Assembly (NCBI GenBank): GCA_003415625.1
Contig: PYIU01000009.1
Coordinates: 868,001 to 932,000, forward strand
DNA: 64,000 nucleotides
Reading direction: 5' to 3'
Source of the DNA: Aquanectria penicillioides
Taxonomy: Eukaryota > Ascomycota > Sordariomycetes > Hypocreales > Nectriaceae
Shown here: positions 10,535-22,900 of the stretch, piece after piece
How the letters are laid out: every line of letters starts with the position of its first letter
Position numbering within the stretch: position 1 is the first letter of the stretch
Position numbers and translations under genes: made by a program
The notes under the pieces: model-generated
What the model was told of the DNA's origin: nothing
Databases searched by the model: none
Seen by the model: the letters and a program-made list of their open reading frames with translations, nothing else

Positions 10535-11770
10535 TTAAGCAGAGATCTCGACACCGCCGGTGGCACCGAGCATCTTCTTCACGTCACCTGGGCAAGTTAG
10601 CGTGGGGGATCAAGTGAATCGCTGGGGAGGATGATATCTTACCGTAGATGGCGAATTGACCGGCAGTCAGGGTACCAACCATGAAGAGACGAGCGCCAAT
10701 ACCGGTGTAGGAGCCACGGATGCCGAGCTCCTTGGCGATCTTGACGAGACGGGAAGCAGTGCCCTCACCGGGGAGACCCTTGGTCTTGTTGATCTTGGAA
10801 AGCATGGTGTCGGCGGGCTGAGAGACGATGGCAGCGGCGAAACCGGCAATGAGACCGGAGCCCAAGTTGACGGTGGTCTGCATGCCGTCGGACATATCCT
10901 TCTTGGGGAACTGGCGGTAGACGGCCTCAGCGACCTTCTCGTAGACGACGAACTTGGTCATGGTGTAGGGGATCCTGGAAGCGGTCAGATAAATTGCGCT
11001 TTGTGGGTTTGGCAGCAAAAAAGCCGGGGAGAAACTTACTGCTTGAACAGGATGGGTCCGAAACCGGCGTAGAAGGCACCGACACCCTCGTTCTTCAGCA
11101 TCTTGGTGAAACCACCGACAAGGCCGCTGGCATAGGTGGGCTCAGAGACGAGACGGATACGGGTGGCCTCAAGAGGGCACAGGGCAATATCGGCGAAGAA
11201 CTCGGCGCAGGCGGCAGAGACGAGGTAGACAGCAGTGCGGTTCTGCTTGGCGGTCTCGTAGCCGAGGTAGTCGATGGACTGCTTCTTGAAGAACTCATAT
11301 CCACCGAACTTGAAGGCACCCTGGAGGAAGTAGCCGGCAAAGGTAGGACCGGCGCCAGTGAGGAGAGCACCAGCACCCTCGTTCTGGACGACCTGGCGGA
11401 AACCACCGATCAAGCCACGGTTGTAGGTGACGGGGTCGAGCTGGATACGGGTCTTGACGCTGTAGAGAAGCCATGGTGGTTAGCACTCGGCTCGGGTATA
11501 AAAAAAAATCTCAGATTGCTCCCATGTCCCGCCATTGTCGAAAGAGTTGCGCATCCGCGGTTCGGACACGTATCAGGCTCTGGCGAGGGGTGCAGCGACG
11601 GCAATTGAGGGCGCTCTCGAGCGCGCAGCAGCGGGGAGGACATACACATCGACGGGGGTGAGACCACCGTGGGTGACGGAGCAGCAGATGGCACCAGCGA
11701 GGGCGAATCGCGAGTAGAGAGCGAGGCCGGAGAGCTTCTCGGGCTCGGCCTTGACCTGGGCAGCAGCCAT
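10535..11770 (-). CDS. MIR1: Mitochondrial phosphate carrier (MIR1/PiC type)
   Basis: Four exons on the minus strand: 11770-11646, 11459-11040, 10974-10643 and 10587-10535 (introns of 186, 65 and 55 nt), giving 309 residues, the usual family length. It has the three-fold mitochondrial carrier plan. Signatures P-x-D-x-x-K occur at residues 39-44 (PVDVVK), 137-142 (PLEATR) and in the third repeat near residue 235 (QPADTMLSK). The segments around VKTRIQLDP and the C-terminal [10 protein letters not shown] are typical of the phosphate carrier, which imports phosphate with a proton across the inner membrane for ATP synthesis. Codons end almost always in C or G, as expected for a highly expressed gene; this also explains long antisense open frames. 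The first intron is longest and lies just after signature 1. Paralogues (PIC2) are the main alternative. Confidence 0.95.
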
Positions 11771-13744
11771 TGTGAAGGAGGGTGAAGGCGATCAGACAAA
11801 GGACTGAGTGGAGGGAGGGTCCGAATTGAGAGGATTCGGACTGGGGGCGACAAAGGTCAAGAGTGGTTGAGGAGGAGAAGGGGAAAAAAGTTTCGGATTC
11901 CTGGAGGTGAGTTCTTTTCCTACTTGGGGCCGGCGGGATTGGGGAGCAGGAAAAATAATGGCTCCTTGATAGGCGGTCGGAAAGACTCGGATAATCGGCG
12001 CCGACCACCGCACAGACCGGGCCAAGGGGGGGCCAAGTGGCCAAGTGCCTAGGTGCGTGTTGCCTTCCATTGCAGACCGCACCGCACGCCTGGGAGGTTT
12101 TTTTTTTTTAGTGAAGTTACGGCCTGAGGACGAAGCCGCCGCCGCACCAACAAAGCGCCAAGCACCAAAGCACCAAAGCACCAGCACGCTCCAGCAGAAA
12201 TGCGCGGTTGACATGACAAGCTGCGCTGCAATTTGGCACTAGCAGCGCAACACAGCAACACAACAGCACCACGGCGCACCAACAGGCTCCGGGGCCTATC
12301 CTCCATGGGGCCGGGATGCGGGCGGCACGCGCGATCAATTTCCCCCCCGTTCATTTTTGCTTGGTTTCCTTTTGCGCGGCTGTTTACTGGCTGGGGATGA
12401 GGATGACTTCAAGACGAGGCTGTCAAGTTGGTGTTCCAAATATCATGATGAAACCCGGCCTCTGTCCGAGACAGTCCGCCAACGTAAAGTCCGGTTTCTT
12501 TCTGGAGTCTTTTCCGTTCCGTTCCCGCTTCACTTCACCTTGATGGCGCCCTCTAGAAAATGAATGGGAACTCGCTGCCCTCCAGGCTAACAATAGCCAG
12601 CGTGCAGTAGGTAATTGGCATCCGTTCTTGGCCACCATCAGCACCCCACATATTTCCAATCCTTATCCCTTTATCAGCGCTTTCATTCCCCCCTCCCCTT
12701 CCGCCATCAAGCCCCCGGGTTAAAGGGGGGGTTTTAAAGAGAGGGATAAAAAACATTGAATCCCCTTCTGTCCCACCCCCCTCCCTTACATCCGTAATCC
12801 CAACCCTCTGACAATTCAAGCCTTGCCGTTAGCCTCGCGTCGTTGTTATTACCCGGTGAGGCGTCTTAGGTACAGCAGCCCTCTCCCGCACATCAAACAT
12901 CCGGGAATTTCCTCGGCAAGGGCCCACCATTCACCTATCGCTTCTCCCCAACGTGCACCTCTGGTTGGCTGCTTCGGGAGTGTAGCCGTGGCATTGGCTG
13001 GGCTCTCTGTAGCCGTAGCGGGCACTGCAGTGTGCGCGGCCTGTTGCTGCTGTGCGTGTGGGTGCTGCAGGCCATTATTGGGATTGATCGGGCTGGGTCC
13101 CGATTACCCCAGTGACCTGCGATAAGCTCCTTCACAAGTTTCACCCTCCCAAATTTAGGCCTCTTCTCGGTTTCTCCCCGACACCCACAAGGACCCTCTA
13201 TTTTTTTTTTTTCCGTGCCACCTGACGCAAAACCGCCCCTCTCCTGTCCTGATATGATCGCGGCTCATGGACTTGAGCATTACCTATATCCGCGTTGTTG
13301 TTTATTTTCGTCTCCACCGTCAGCCATCATGATCATCATGAAAATGAATGCCACCGGCCGGAACTACTGTGCATAGTATATTTCGCTCACAGCTCGGCTG
13401 CGAGATAGTAATCGCGCTGCTGCAATCTGGCCCCGCGAAAAATGCTACCCACCCTCTACCCCGCCAATCTCAGATCTTTGCAGATTCCACCCTGACCAAC
13501 AGTGCGTCCCATCCCCTGCAGCTTTTGCAATTGACCAAACAAAAGGCGCTGCCAAATCCTTGCCGTCATGTCATGCCATTTGCGCATCCATCAACTTGTC
13601 GCTATGCTCCAAGGCACTCCGGAATCTGCGTCGTAGGCACATGTAGCTTCAAACAGATTGACCACCTACCTCAATAACTTCTCGTCACCGCCACTCCACG
13701 CATCCATCCATCCACCCACCCATCTCTCTCATATGTGTATCTTC
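11771..13744. other. Intergenic: carrier promoter region and downstream flank of NLR relic
   Basis: No gene is supportable. Immediately upstream of the carrier ATG lies a long CT/AG-rich leader (about 11771-11900, with CT-rich sequence on the coding strand), common upstream of strongly expressed fungal genes. Homopolymer tracts occur at about 12099-12109 (T), 12724-12731 (G) and 13200-13212 (T). Many short overlapping frames exist but none is convincing. Confidence 0.45.
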
Positions 13745-16700
13745 TCAGGCGTTGCTGTCGATGTCGCCTCCCGGTTCAAACATTGCCAGAACCTCCCTGT
13801 TGCCGTACGCCGCCGCCATGTCTAGACTTGTTGCCCCGGTTGCATCTTCCTTCCTGCATAGGATCAAGCCCCTTGCCACGAGCTGCTTGAAAATGTGTGC
13901 AGCGTCGTCCTTCTCATGTTCTCCTTCTGAAGCCAGTCCACTTGCCACTCTTCCAGGACCGCGGCGACTAGGTCGAATTTCTCATCGATGCCATACCCGT
14001 CATCCACCAACTCATCAGACACGATAAAGTGTATCGCCATCTTTGCGTCCTTGTTTTGAACATTAACATCCAGTCCCAGCTTTGCGATCCGTCCAATCAG
14101 TTCCCCAGATGCCCTTTGCGACCCTGGCCGAACTGCTGTCACCCGACAGACCAGATAGCGCAACAAAGGTATTTTCCGGAGCAATCCACGACTGCATCAT
14201 CCGCGCCATGGGACACGAGAAATTCGATCCAGCGAGTGTCTTCTCGACCATTCAGATCTACCCGCCCGAAATCTCCCAAGCCATAGTGGATGGGATAATA
14301 TCCAAAGCTATCAGCCACATTGACGAGCTGTGGTATTGCCTTCTCCAGCGCTTTCAGGCAAATCATTTCTTCATCGCAGCCCTTGCGGCTTCCAAGCAGG
14401 TGATGCAGTGCATTTCTTCCGCTGTTGTCCACCGCGGTAGGGTCTGCGCCTCGCTCAAGAAGTGTTGCGACAAGCTGGCTCCTTGACGTATCGGTTTGGC
14501 CATAGTCAGGTATCGTGGAGTGTGACAAGCGGCAAGCAAAATAGTTCTCTCTGATTCATCCCAGTGCTCCAAGTCAAATTCTGGCGTATCTAGAACTGGT
14601 TCGTAAACCCAATTGTTGCTAAAGATTGTATGAGCGACCATCTGCTCGTAGACTCCGTAATTCTCTGATCGGCGTGATCCATCTTTGCCCCAGGACAATC
14701 GGGCATGATAACAGAAATAGGCCTCGTGCCGGAATCTCTTCAATGTAGATTCCGTTTCGGTAAAGACGCTCGTAGTAGAAGCGGCATTTCGCAGAGCTCG
14801 CGCAACTCGTGAATATCAAAATCCGGTCCAGATACATCGTCAACGGTTCGATTCAAGGGCCGAATGATCTCGACGGCCAGTTCTGTGGACAAATACACGT
14901 CCAGAATGGCCGTCGTTTGAGAAACCACCACGGCCCTCATCGCCCTCATGTCGACCGTAGCTCCATTGGCGACCAACAGTGCGATTAGGTTTTCCTTGTT
15001 ATCGGCCTTGGCGAGACAAGAGACGCCATCTGCGTCGACGGCATTGACATCAGCCCCAAGCTTTATCAAGGCCCTTGCCGCGTCCTAGCGAATCAATTCA
15101 GAACCGTCAGCCCACGCTCCCAGAACCACGTGAAGCGGCGTCTCTCCATAACTGTTTCGACCCTCGATATTTGCGCCTTTTGATATCAGACATGGGATTG
15201 CCTGTGCTGCTTGCCATTAACTCCTTGAATCTGCTAGAGTATGAAGTGCTTCTTTGTTAACGTTAGCCCCGTTCTTCACCAACACACGAAGGACCTCCAT
15301 GTTGGGAATCTTGGCTTTGGAAGCAACGGATACCAGTGGCCGGGGCAATTTGCTCCTAGATCTATCCCTGATGGCCTTTGTGCACCATTCATCGTCGTCG
15401 AACCGCGCAACATCTTCATAAGTCTACCAAATCAGCGTAACCGCTCTGCACAAACTCTTCCAGGACTGATACTCTATGGTCCCCAGTCAGCGTAAAATCA
15501 GCGCATCTCTTGTAGAGATCATGTATCAGCGAGTATTGCCTCTGCATAAGGAATGTGGAGACGACGTCCCAATCTTCTTCGCTGGCCTGCACAAGATTCA
15601 TCTCACGCAAAGCACACTTCTCTGCCAGTCGCCGAGCCCGACTCATCAAGACGCCGCAAGGTAGGCTTGCCGGATCAGGCAGGCCCAAGAGTTCACCATG
15701 GACTTTGTAGAGCTTTTTGATGGCATAATCGTCTTTCTTCTCTGCTGCATATTTCGGTGCTTCTAGTATTGGCAGATTCGCCTTTGATAAACCATGTTTA
15801 GATAGCCTCACTGGCGTTCAAAAGCATCCGCACAATTTCTTCGTACCGGTTTAAATTGCAATTTGGGAAAAGTCTTGCATCATCAGACGTAGAGTCCTTG
15901 TTAAATTCACGCAACGGCTGCTGGTTGTCCTCAATGCCTAGCCCGGGGGATGCCACTTCGTGGCCAGGGAGCAGCGGGACTCCCCACAGGAGCTGCTCCT
16001 GGTTGAAGAGTGCACATTGGAGAATTGGTGGTAGCCATGGCTCATCACGTTCAATGCTGACATGCTCTCGGCGGTGTAGCATAACCTCGGCGCCGAACTC
16101 GAGCAATAACGCCACAGATGGGGTATCTCAGAACGACATGCATAGTGGAAAGGTGTGTAGTCGCTCTTGTGGATTTGGTTCACCAGTTCTCTAGTTCGCT
16201 GAGGGTCCAATTCCACCATCCAGTGCAACATCCTTCCCAGAACGTTAATCTGCTGGCATCTTGCGGTGGTGTGGAGAGCATTCGAATCCTCCCCGTCCAG
16301 ACAAAGGGGTCAGCCCCTCCGCGACGCAGAAGCTCCGCGACAGTCTCGGAACATGAGGCGGCGTAGTGAATTGGTCTTTGGCCCTTGAGATTCGTAAGTT
16401 CAATTACCTTGGACCGTTTGAATACTGGGCCGAAAAATGGACTGGCATGATGAGGATAACCGTATCTTTGTATCAAGCATGCGTGATGTGATGGCGTTTC
16501 GCCAGAAACATTGGCCTGGTCAATATCCAGCCCCAGCCCGGCTAATTGCTCTAGCATGTTTGAAATTCCCTCGAGTGCTTGATCATCCTCAGTCTCGAGT
16601 AGTTTCGATAGCTCGTTGTATAAGGTATTTCTTTTCAAGTCCGGAGTGAGAGGTGACACTCCGGCTTCCAGAAGCGCTGGTACGAGTAGTCGAAGAGTCT

Positions 16701-18480
16701 CGAGTGTGGCCCTGCTAGCCATGGCTCTATGCAGTGGGCTACCCCCATCGAAGTCTGTGATGTTGCAATCTGGCTTATGTTTAAGAAACTTCAATGCGAT
16801 GGTATGGCATCCCCTTGAGATAATCGACACCAAGAGGGTTGCCCCCCGGGTAGTGTCGCTCTTGTTGATGTTGATCCTTCCATCTTCAACAAAAGGCATC
16901 ATGCACCCGATGGCACGGCGGCAGCATGCATGGAGTCCTGTCCCACCTTCATCCGTCTCAGCCTGAGGATCGGCACCCGCGCAGAGAAGCAATTTGACCA
17001 GGGTTGCGCTGATTGCAAGATGTATAGGTCTAGCCCCGCCATGCGAGACTTCATTCCCATCTGCTCCGGCTTGCAGAAGAAGAGAAAACCCGCGCTGCAG
17101 CTAGCTAGGTTCCAACTCACCGCAATCGCTCTGGTCTGAAATCTGACAAAAAAAGAGCCAATGGAGTATATCGTGGGAAATTTTCACAGTTGCCGTCGCT
17201 GTTGTTGTCGTTCTCGGGAAAGCTGTCGAGGTCGACTCTGCGTTCTGAACACTTGATTGAAACATCGGCGCCAGCGCCAACCAGAATTTTCATACACTCA
17301 AGATGTCCCATAGCGGCGCATGTGAGGAGTGCGGTTCGACCATTCGTCAGTCCATTCGGATCGATCGACATCAGGCTCTGCGAGCAACCGTCTCAGAATC
17401 TGCGGACGATTCCATGACGCGGGCTCGCACAAAGTAAATTGGTTTTCTTTTTGTGAGGTACGGCAAAAGGTCAATCACGCTTTTGAGGTGACCGTACTCA
17501 CAGGCCGTCGCGATCGCATTGTCTCTGGCGGCGACGCCTCCACGGCGGAGCCTTTTATGGATGGAAAGATCAACACCAGCCTATAGGAGAAGCCCAATGA
17601 CTTCAAAACGGCCTTTTCTTGTGGATTGTCTAATTGGCCTTATGCCGAAGAAGCCTGGCAGATCTGCCGTGGCGCCAGCCTGGAGCCAGATTTGAACGTA
17701 CTGAGCGTGGCCACGGTCAACAGCCCACTAGAGTGGTGTTCTTGAGAGACCGTCCTTTGCATCGATATTGAGATCTTCACCTCGTTCGATAAATAAGAGA
17801 ATATAATCTTTAAACCGGCAAAATGCCGCGATGTGTGATATGAGACGGGCGCCAATGACCAAGATCAGCGAGCGAGCGTACGAAGTCATGATTTCTCGCA
17901 TCCATTTCATCCAAAGCGTCGGCCACACAGGACACCAGGGCCGTGCGAAGATGCTCCCAAAGATCGTCAGTCGAAACACTGTCGAGTGATCTCCCCGTCT
18001 CCACATAGCTCTTTAAAAGAGACTGCAGAGGGGGGCTATAAGTAAGAATCTGATCCAGCTAGCCTCTTAGGAGGTTGATTGGTTGATGATTTGCGTCGAT
18101 AATCTGACGGAAGAAAAAGTAGAGAATTGGGACGACTTCTTCTGCCAAAGTGTTCACTACGGTGGCTGCAACGACTAACTTTCCAGAGCCAGTGATGCCT
18201 TTGATGGGGATTATTGTGCCACTACTGGTACTTTTGGAGGGACGGGAGCCATGCGCCCGTGTCGGTGAGGTGAGACGCAAGGTGTTTGTGATACTCGCTA
18301 CCGTCGAGATCGTACCTAGTGGGCTGGAGCCATTCTCGAATTTGCGTGATAATTTCGGGCGGCTCGGGCAAGATATTGTCCGAGTTGTAATCAATACTAT
18401 CTTCTCTCTCTATTACAGTAACATCCTCGTCACTAGGCGACGGTGTGGGGCATTCTGGCAGCAGGCCGGATGACCATAAG
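13745..18480 (-). pseudogene. NACHT-ankyrin repeat protein (fungal NLR/STAND), multiply broken
   Basis: Read on the minus strand, the remains of one long protein can be followed in order. First is a linker (DNILPEPPEIITQIREWLQP, GSEYHKHLASHL) at 18480-18225, then a P-loop NACHT start (IPIKGITGSGK, then FFFRQIIDANH) at 18220-18062. A Walker-B-like segment (CVADALDEMD) lies near 17920. More than ten ankyrin units (for example KDGLSRTPL, GAGADV, KLGADVNAVDADG, LLERGADPTAVDNSG) run down to a stop at 13745. The coding frame changes at least ten times. In-frame stops interrupt recognisable motifs at 18224-18222, 18061-18059, 17730-17728, 17583-17581, 15219-15217 and 15087-15085. A four-base direct duplication (CGAT) near 17360-17369 shifts the frame. 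Introns cannot explain this many switches. Such proteins act in fungal nonself recognition and programmed cell death. The N-terminal effector domain was not recognisable upstream of 18480. This copy is very unlikely to make a working protein. Confidence 0.85.
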
Positions 18481-19659
18481 CCGTCAGATTGTTTTGTTTG
18501 CGCGGGGCACGAAGAATACGCAGAAAGAGGCCAGAAAATGATGCACGGAATTCACTCGCCGCTTCATGTCCGGACAAGGACCGAATGCAAGTGATGGCAA
18601 GAATAATTGGCCAAGGTCGTAATGTAGAATTGAATATGCATCGAGCCAACAACGTTCGGGGGATGGCCCGGGTCACAAGAGTGATGAGCAACCAATAATG
18701 GTGGGCCATCACTACGATTGCCTAGAACAAGGTGCTGGAAACATGTAGAGCTCTGCCATTGGATAGTCAGAAGCCGGGGACGCTTGGCAGCTTATTATCA
18801 ACATGGGCTGCAATGCTATGTGGCATAGATTCATGTTGGTATCGACCCACTATGACCGGGAGCCGTCTTGTTGTGTACACCGTTGTGTAGGAAGGGTAGA
18901 AGTTTGTAGAGATGGAAGTATCAAAATGTGGATGAAACCAGATTCTGTCAAATAAAATAAAATAAAATTAATAAATAAACAAACCCGCTAAACAATAAGA
19001 GTTTATTTGAACAATAAAGATAATGATTTATTTATTTGTTTATTATTTCATGAGAATTGCATCTTGCAGAGTGGTGTGCAGGCTACAGACAAAGCAAACA
19101 GTGGTGACCGATTTTGCCCCCTGTCTTGGTAGGCGGAAGCTAATATTGCTTATGCCGCAGCACAATCGAGGCACAGTTGGGCGGGGTGTGTAGGGCGGTG
19201 GAGAGGGTGAGATGATGGAGCATGCAGGCTTTGGTTGAGTTATTAGTCTAGTATGTACATGTAGGTTGGTGCTAACATCAAGGGCGCTTCTGCCTGGATG
19301 ATTAGGAGCATGGGAGCCTTCGGGATCATGAGAGTCTCGTGGCCGTGAGAGAAACAGGAAAAAAAAAAGGTCGGGAATGCCAATCGTGAAAATTTGTATG
19401 AAGATGAGAGAAAATTCTATCGTACAGCAGATGTTCGAAAATGCAATGATGCTCGCTCGGCGCTTGCTAAAGACGCTCTTCCCAACTCCATGCCTATGTT
19501 TCAAACCCCAAACGCCGTCGCCAAATCAACGGGCGAGACTCTCTGGAACAGGTTGCAAGCCACATGTGGCTGCAAGCTCCCCCAGTGAGCAACTCGCCAT
19601 GCATCCACCCGAAATAAATCAATCAAGAAGAGAGAAAACCAAGGTTTCTTTAGCAGTCA
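18481..19659. other. Intergenic upstream of NLR relic, with AT-rich inverted repeat
   Basis: Between 18481 and 18712 an open frame on the minus strand could be remnants of the NLR N terminus, but I cannot identify a domain. From about 18950 to 19050 the sequence is strongly AT-rich. No gene was seen in 19050-19659 beyond the 3' flank of the small gene ending at 19660. Confidence 0.4.
18951..19049. repeat. AT-rich imperfect inverted repeat
   Basis: A run of AAAAT units followed by AATAAATAAACAAAC on the left faces TTTATTTATTTGTTTATT on the right, separated by about 45 bases that are themselves AT-rich. The arms are imperfectly complementary and could form a hairpin or cruciform. It may simply be low-complexity AT sequence. 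Confidence 0.5.
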
Positions 19660-19946
19660 TCACCGGCGGCCGGCTTCGCGGAACTTCTGATCCCAATCGG
19701 CGACATATCCAGCCTGCTGGAAGTATCCTCGGTTGGTTTTTGTTCCGTCGACGTAGAAGCGCTCCGTGCGGTCGGTGGTGGACACCCAAGTGTCGAACGA
19801 GGAGTTGGAGGGATTGGGGTTGTAGGTGCTAGTGTAGGTGCTGCTGCCGCTACTGGAGCTGCCGGCCCTGTTGAAGAAACAATCAGCAACGAACTCGCAA
19901 GATGGATTGGCAAGGTTACTCACTGGTTGGAAGTGGATGAAGGCAT
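19660..19946 (-). CDS. Small two-exon protein of 76 residues, unknown function
   Basis: Exon 1 is 19946-19924 (MPSSTSNQ) and exon 2 is 19867-19660. They are joined by a 56-nt intron with strong consensus ends (GTGAGT at the donor, AACAG at the acceptor) that splits the Gln codon in phase 2. The product has a Ser/Thr/Gly-rich first third (residues 8-35) and then a compact charged and aromatic half containing TERFYVDGTKTNRGYFQQ and ending WDQKFREAGRR. It has no signal peptide or membrane segment, so it is probably cytosolic or nuclear. The well-formed intron and non-random C-terminal half argue for a real gene. I recognise it only as resembling short conserved hypothetical proteins of filamentous fungi. 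Confidence 0.7.
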
Positions 19947-22900
19947 TTTAATAGATTGGTTTGAAGCGTTGGTTTGCGTGGAGTGATCGTTGGTTGGAAC
20001 AAGCAATTATCCGTTTATTGGAGAGTTGGTGGTGGTGGAAGTGGCTGGTGGTAGTGATGGTTGTGGTGCTGTCGGGTATCTGCACGGTTGGTTGTTTGTT
20101 ACTGTTACAGCAAATGGTTGCGATACGATGCGATGCAATATAAAGAAGCCGGAGCGGTTCTTGAGATGAGTTGATTGAGGTTGACCTGGATCAGAGCAAT
20201 AGAGACAAAAAACGCTAGGGGGATCTCTCTCTGTTTATATTCAATTCCGGGGTCTCCTTCAAGACCACGTCTACAAAGTCTCCGTCATGGCTGGCGCGAA
20301 AGTCGAAATGGAAAAAAACTAGGGGGGTGAGAAAATGAAGTGGGGGGTGGATTGGGCTGGCGATGCTTCCCCGCTGGGCAATGGGGGGGCGCAGACGGCC
20401 GCAACAGTGAACCAGGAACGAAACTTGGCAGCATATCCAAGGCCTTCTCCGTGACAGCTTCGTCCCGGTCGCCGCTATTAAATTACTACCGCCGTAAATC
20501 CCGTGGATCTCCATTCCCAGCGGAGCTGGCGGCTACGCACACACCCACGCTCGTTGGGGTCCAGGACTGAGAGCTACGTCCTTCCTCTCGCGGTAGGACA
20601 GAGCACCATTCCCTCAGTGGCCTACAGCGCTACTTACTTTGCCTTTGGGGAGTTACGTAGTTGCGTTGGTGCCGACACAGCTGCAGGAACAGTCAATGTG
20701 TGGCCCCAAGTGCAATTGAGACATGCACACCTGTGTGTGAAAAAGGAACCCACTTGATTATCCATGTCGCAATTGTGGAAGGGGGGAAAAAGGTACAACA
20801 CATAACAGGGCAACTCGGGCACAGTTCCTTGGTGGATTGCAAGCCGCGAACCACTAAAGGGGTGTGGTGTGAGGAACAGTTCTGCGAGAAACCGCAAATC
20901 GCCCTTGCTGCGCATGGCGTTCGTTCTCGACTTGCAAAACCGAAAAAAACCAGGTGCAGGTGTGCCCCGTCATGGTATGCGTGGATGCGCAAGAGGTGAG
21001 ACGAGAACCGTTACGCTGTGCAGTGCAAATGGGCATGGCGATAAAAGGGAATGATTGGGCCAGCGGCCCTCCAGCTGTCGACCCTCCACTACGGCACATT
21101 TGCCACAACGCCTAGGTGGGCTGAATCGGCGACAGGGTTACGGGCGAAAAAAAAAATCATCCAGATCCTAACCTCCAGAGTTGGCATGCGGCGTGGCTTG
21201 AGTCCATGGCGAAGGTTGTGGAAGTGCATGGTTTCAGGTGTTCCTGGGTCTCGAGTACCTACCTATCCGTACTTGAGTCTTGCATGCAAGGATAGCGGAG
21301 AGCAGGGGAAGACCACAACTGTCCACCGTCGCTGGAGCCAATCAGTGCCGTTAGTGATGGGGATGTGGTCGATAGGGTGTTCGATGGGCAGATTTTGTGC
21401 TTCCCTTTCTCGTCTTGTACCAGCTCGCCTTCGCCTTCGCCCTGTCCGTGATAGTGGCTGTGAGCCTGACCCTCACCATTTCAACCTTCGCCCGGCGATT
21501 CAGGTCAAAGCTTCCGTAAGGCGACCAATTGATCAATATCGAAAATTGAAAAAAAGAAACAAAAAATTGCGAGCGTTTTTTCTTCCCTTCCTATCTTGGT
21601 TGCTCCAACAAATTGGGTGTATCGCAATCACGGTTCCTCCACTCTCTTCACGAACCGGACCAGCGCTTGGCATGACGACGCTTACTTTTTGCATCAAGAC
21701 AATCGCAAACAGAAAGAGCGTGTCTGCCTTGCGACAATTGTCACGCGCCGCTGCCCCAGGTCGTTCTCAGGTGAGATTCTCGAAAACTCGACACAGAAAT
21801 CGTAGAAAATAGCGACATTCACAATTAAAACTCTCCACCGTCGCGTCAACAACCGGGGATTGGGCCAAAGTTGCGGTCGGCTTTGGTGTCTCAGGCCAAA
21901 ATCGTGGCGAGTTCATTCATGGTGGTCACCATAAAGAAAAAACAACACTATGTAGGTGGGTTCTACGATGACGGGATGGGACTCAGCCAAGCAGGGGGTT
22001 GGCGCCATTTTTTTGTGGCATCCACCCCCATCGGCTGAGCATTCGTGGGGGCTAGGAGTGAAGATGGAGAAGGTGGAAGAAAATTGAAACTATACAAAGT
22101 CCCCTTTTCTGTATTTCGTTCGTCGAATGGTTCGAGGCGCAATGAAAAGCATGTGGGAATTCGTTTCGGTGCTGCGCCAAAGCCAGGCCCGCTATCCATT
22201 CAACGCTGAGTCACGGGGGCTGCATAATCTCAACTGCGACTCGACGGTGGGCGCGTTGTGCAACCATGAAACCTAAGTGTGCTGTCAGGGAAGGACAGGA
22301 GGCGCAAGGCAGCCAGCCCACCTGACTTGGCCTCAGTGCAACGAACGCAGGCATGCGGCCTGCAACTGCATGTAAAACTATTAGGATCGCCATTGAGAAA
22401 ACGTATTTGTTTCAGGTAGCATTCGCTGCGTACTGTCACCGTCAACTATTGCGTTGCCGTGTCTCGGTAAGTTGTGGTTTCCCAAGAGAGTGTTGCCTAA
22501 GGTTGTACATGTACTTCGAAAGGCAACCAACTACGCTCCACCACCCTGAGTCACCGGTCAACTGCCCGCCCTAGCCACAACATCACTGTCCTGTATCGCC
22601 TCACCGAACCGGTGGACAACTCTTGAAAGAAAAAATTCCGCAATGCAACTCCAAGCCACACGACGGGGGACAACAACCGTATTTACCCGGAAACCATCAT
22701 TCCAGCATATCCTATCATCCGTCTTCCGAGGTTAATTCGCATCGCGCGGCCTCGCCAGTGGCCATCATGAGTTCATTCCAAGGCAGGGCCTGGACCCCAT
22801 TGGCTCCCTTGAGTCTTTTTGCAACCAAAGATCACGATTCGCAGAATCATGTGAACGATTCGAGTGGTTGGCGCCCGCACTTCTCCCTATCAAGCTCTCG

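Noticed and set aside
10656..11608. Long plus-strand open frames (138 and 204 codons) across the phosphate carrier
   Set aside because: They are antisense shadows. The carrier's C/G-ending codon bias removes stops on the opposite strand; the products are Gly/Leu/Asp-rich without motifs.
13745..18480. Idea that the NACHT-ankyrin region is an intact gene with many introns
   Set aside because: Frame changes fall inside single ankyrin units with no GT-AG pairs of plausible length, and in-frame stops interrupt conserved motifs.
21051..21812. 253-codon plus-strand frame in the 20-25 kb intergenic region
   Set aside because: Random-looking composition, no motif, no conserved splice structure, overlaps other unsupported frames.
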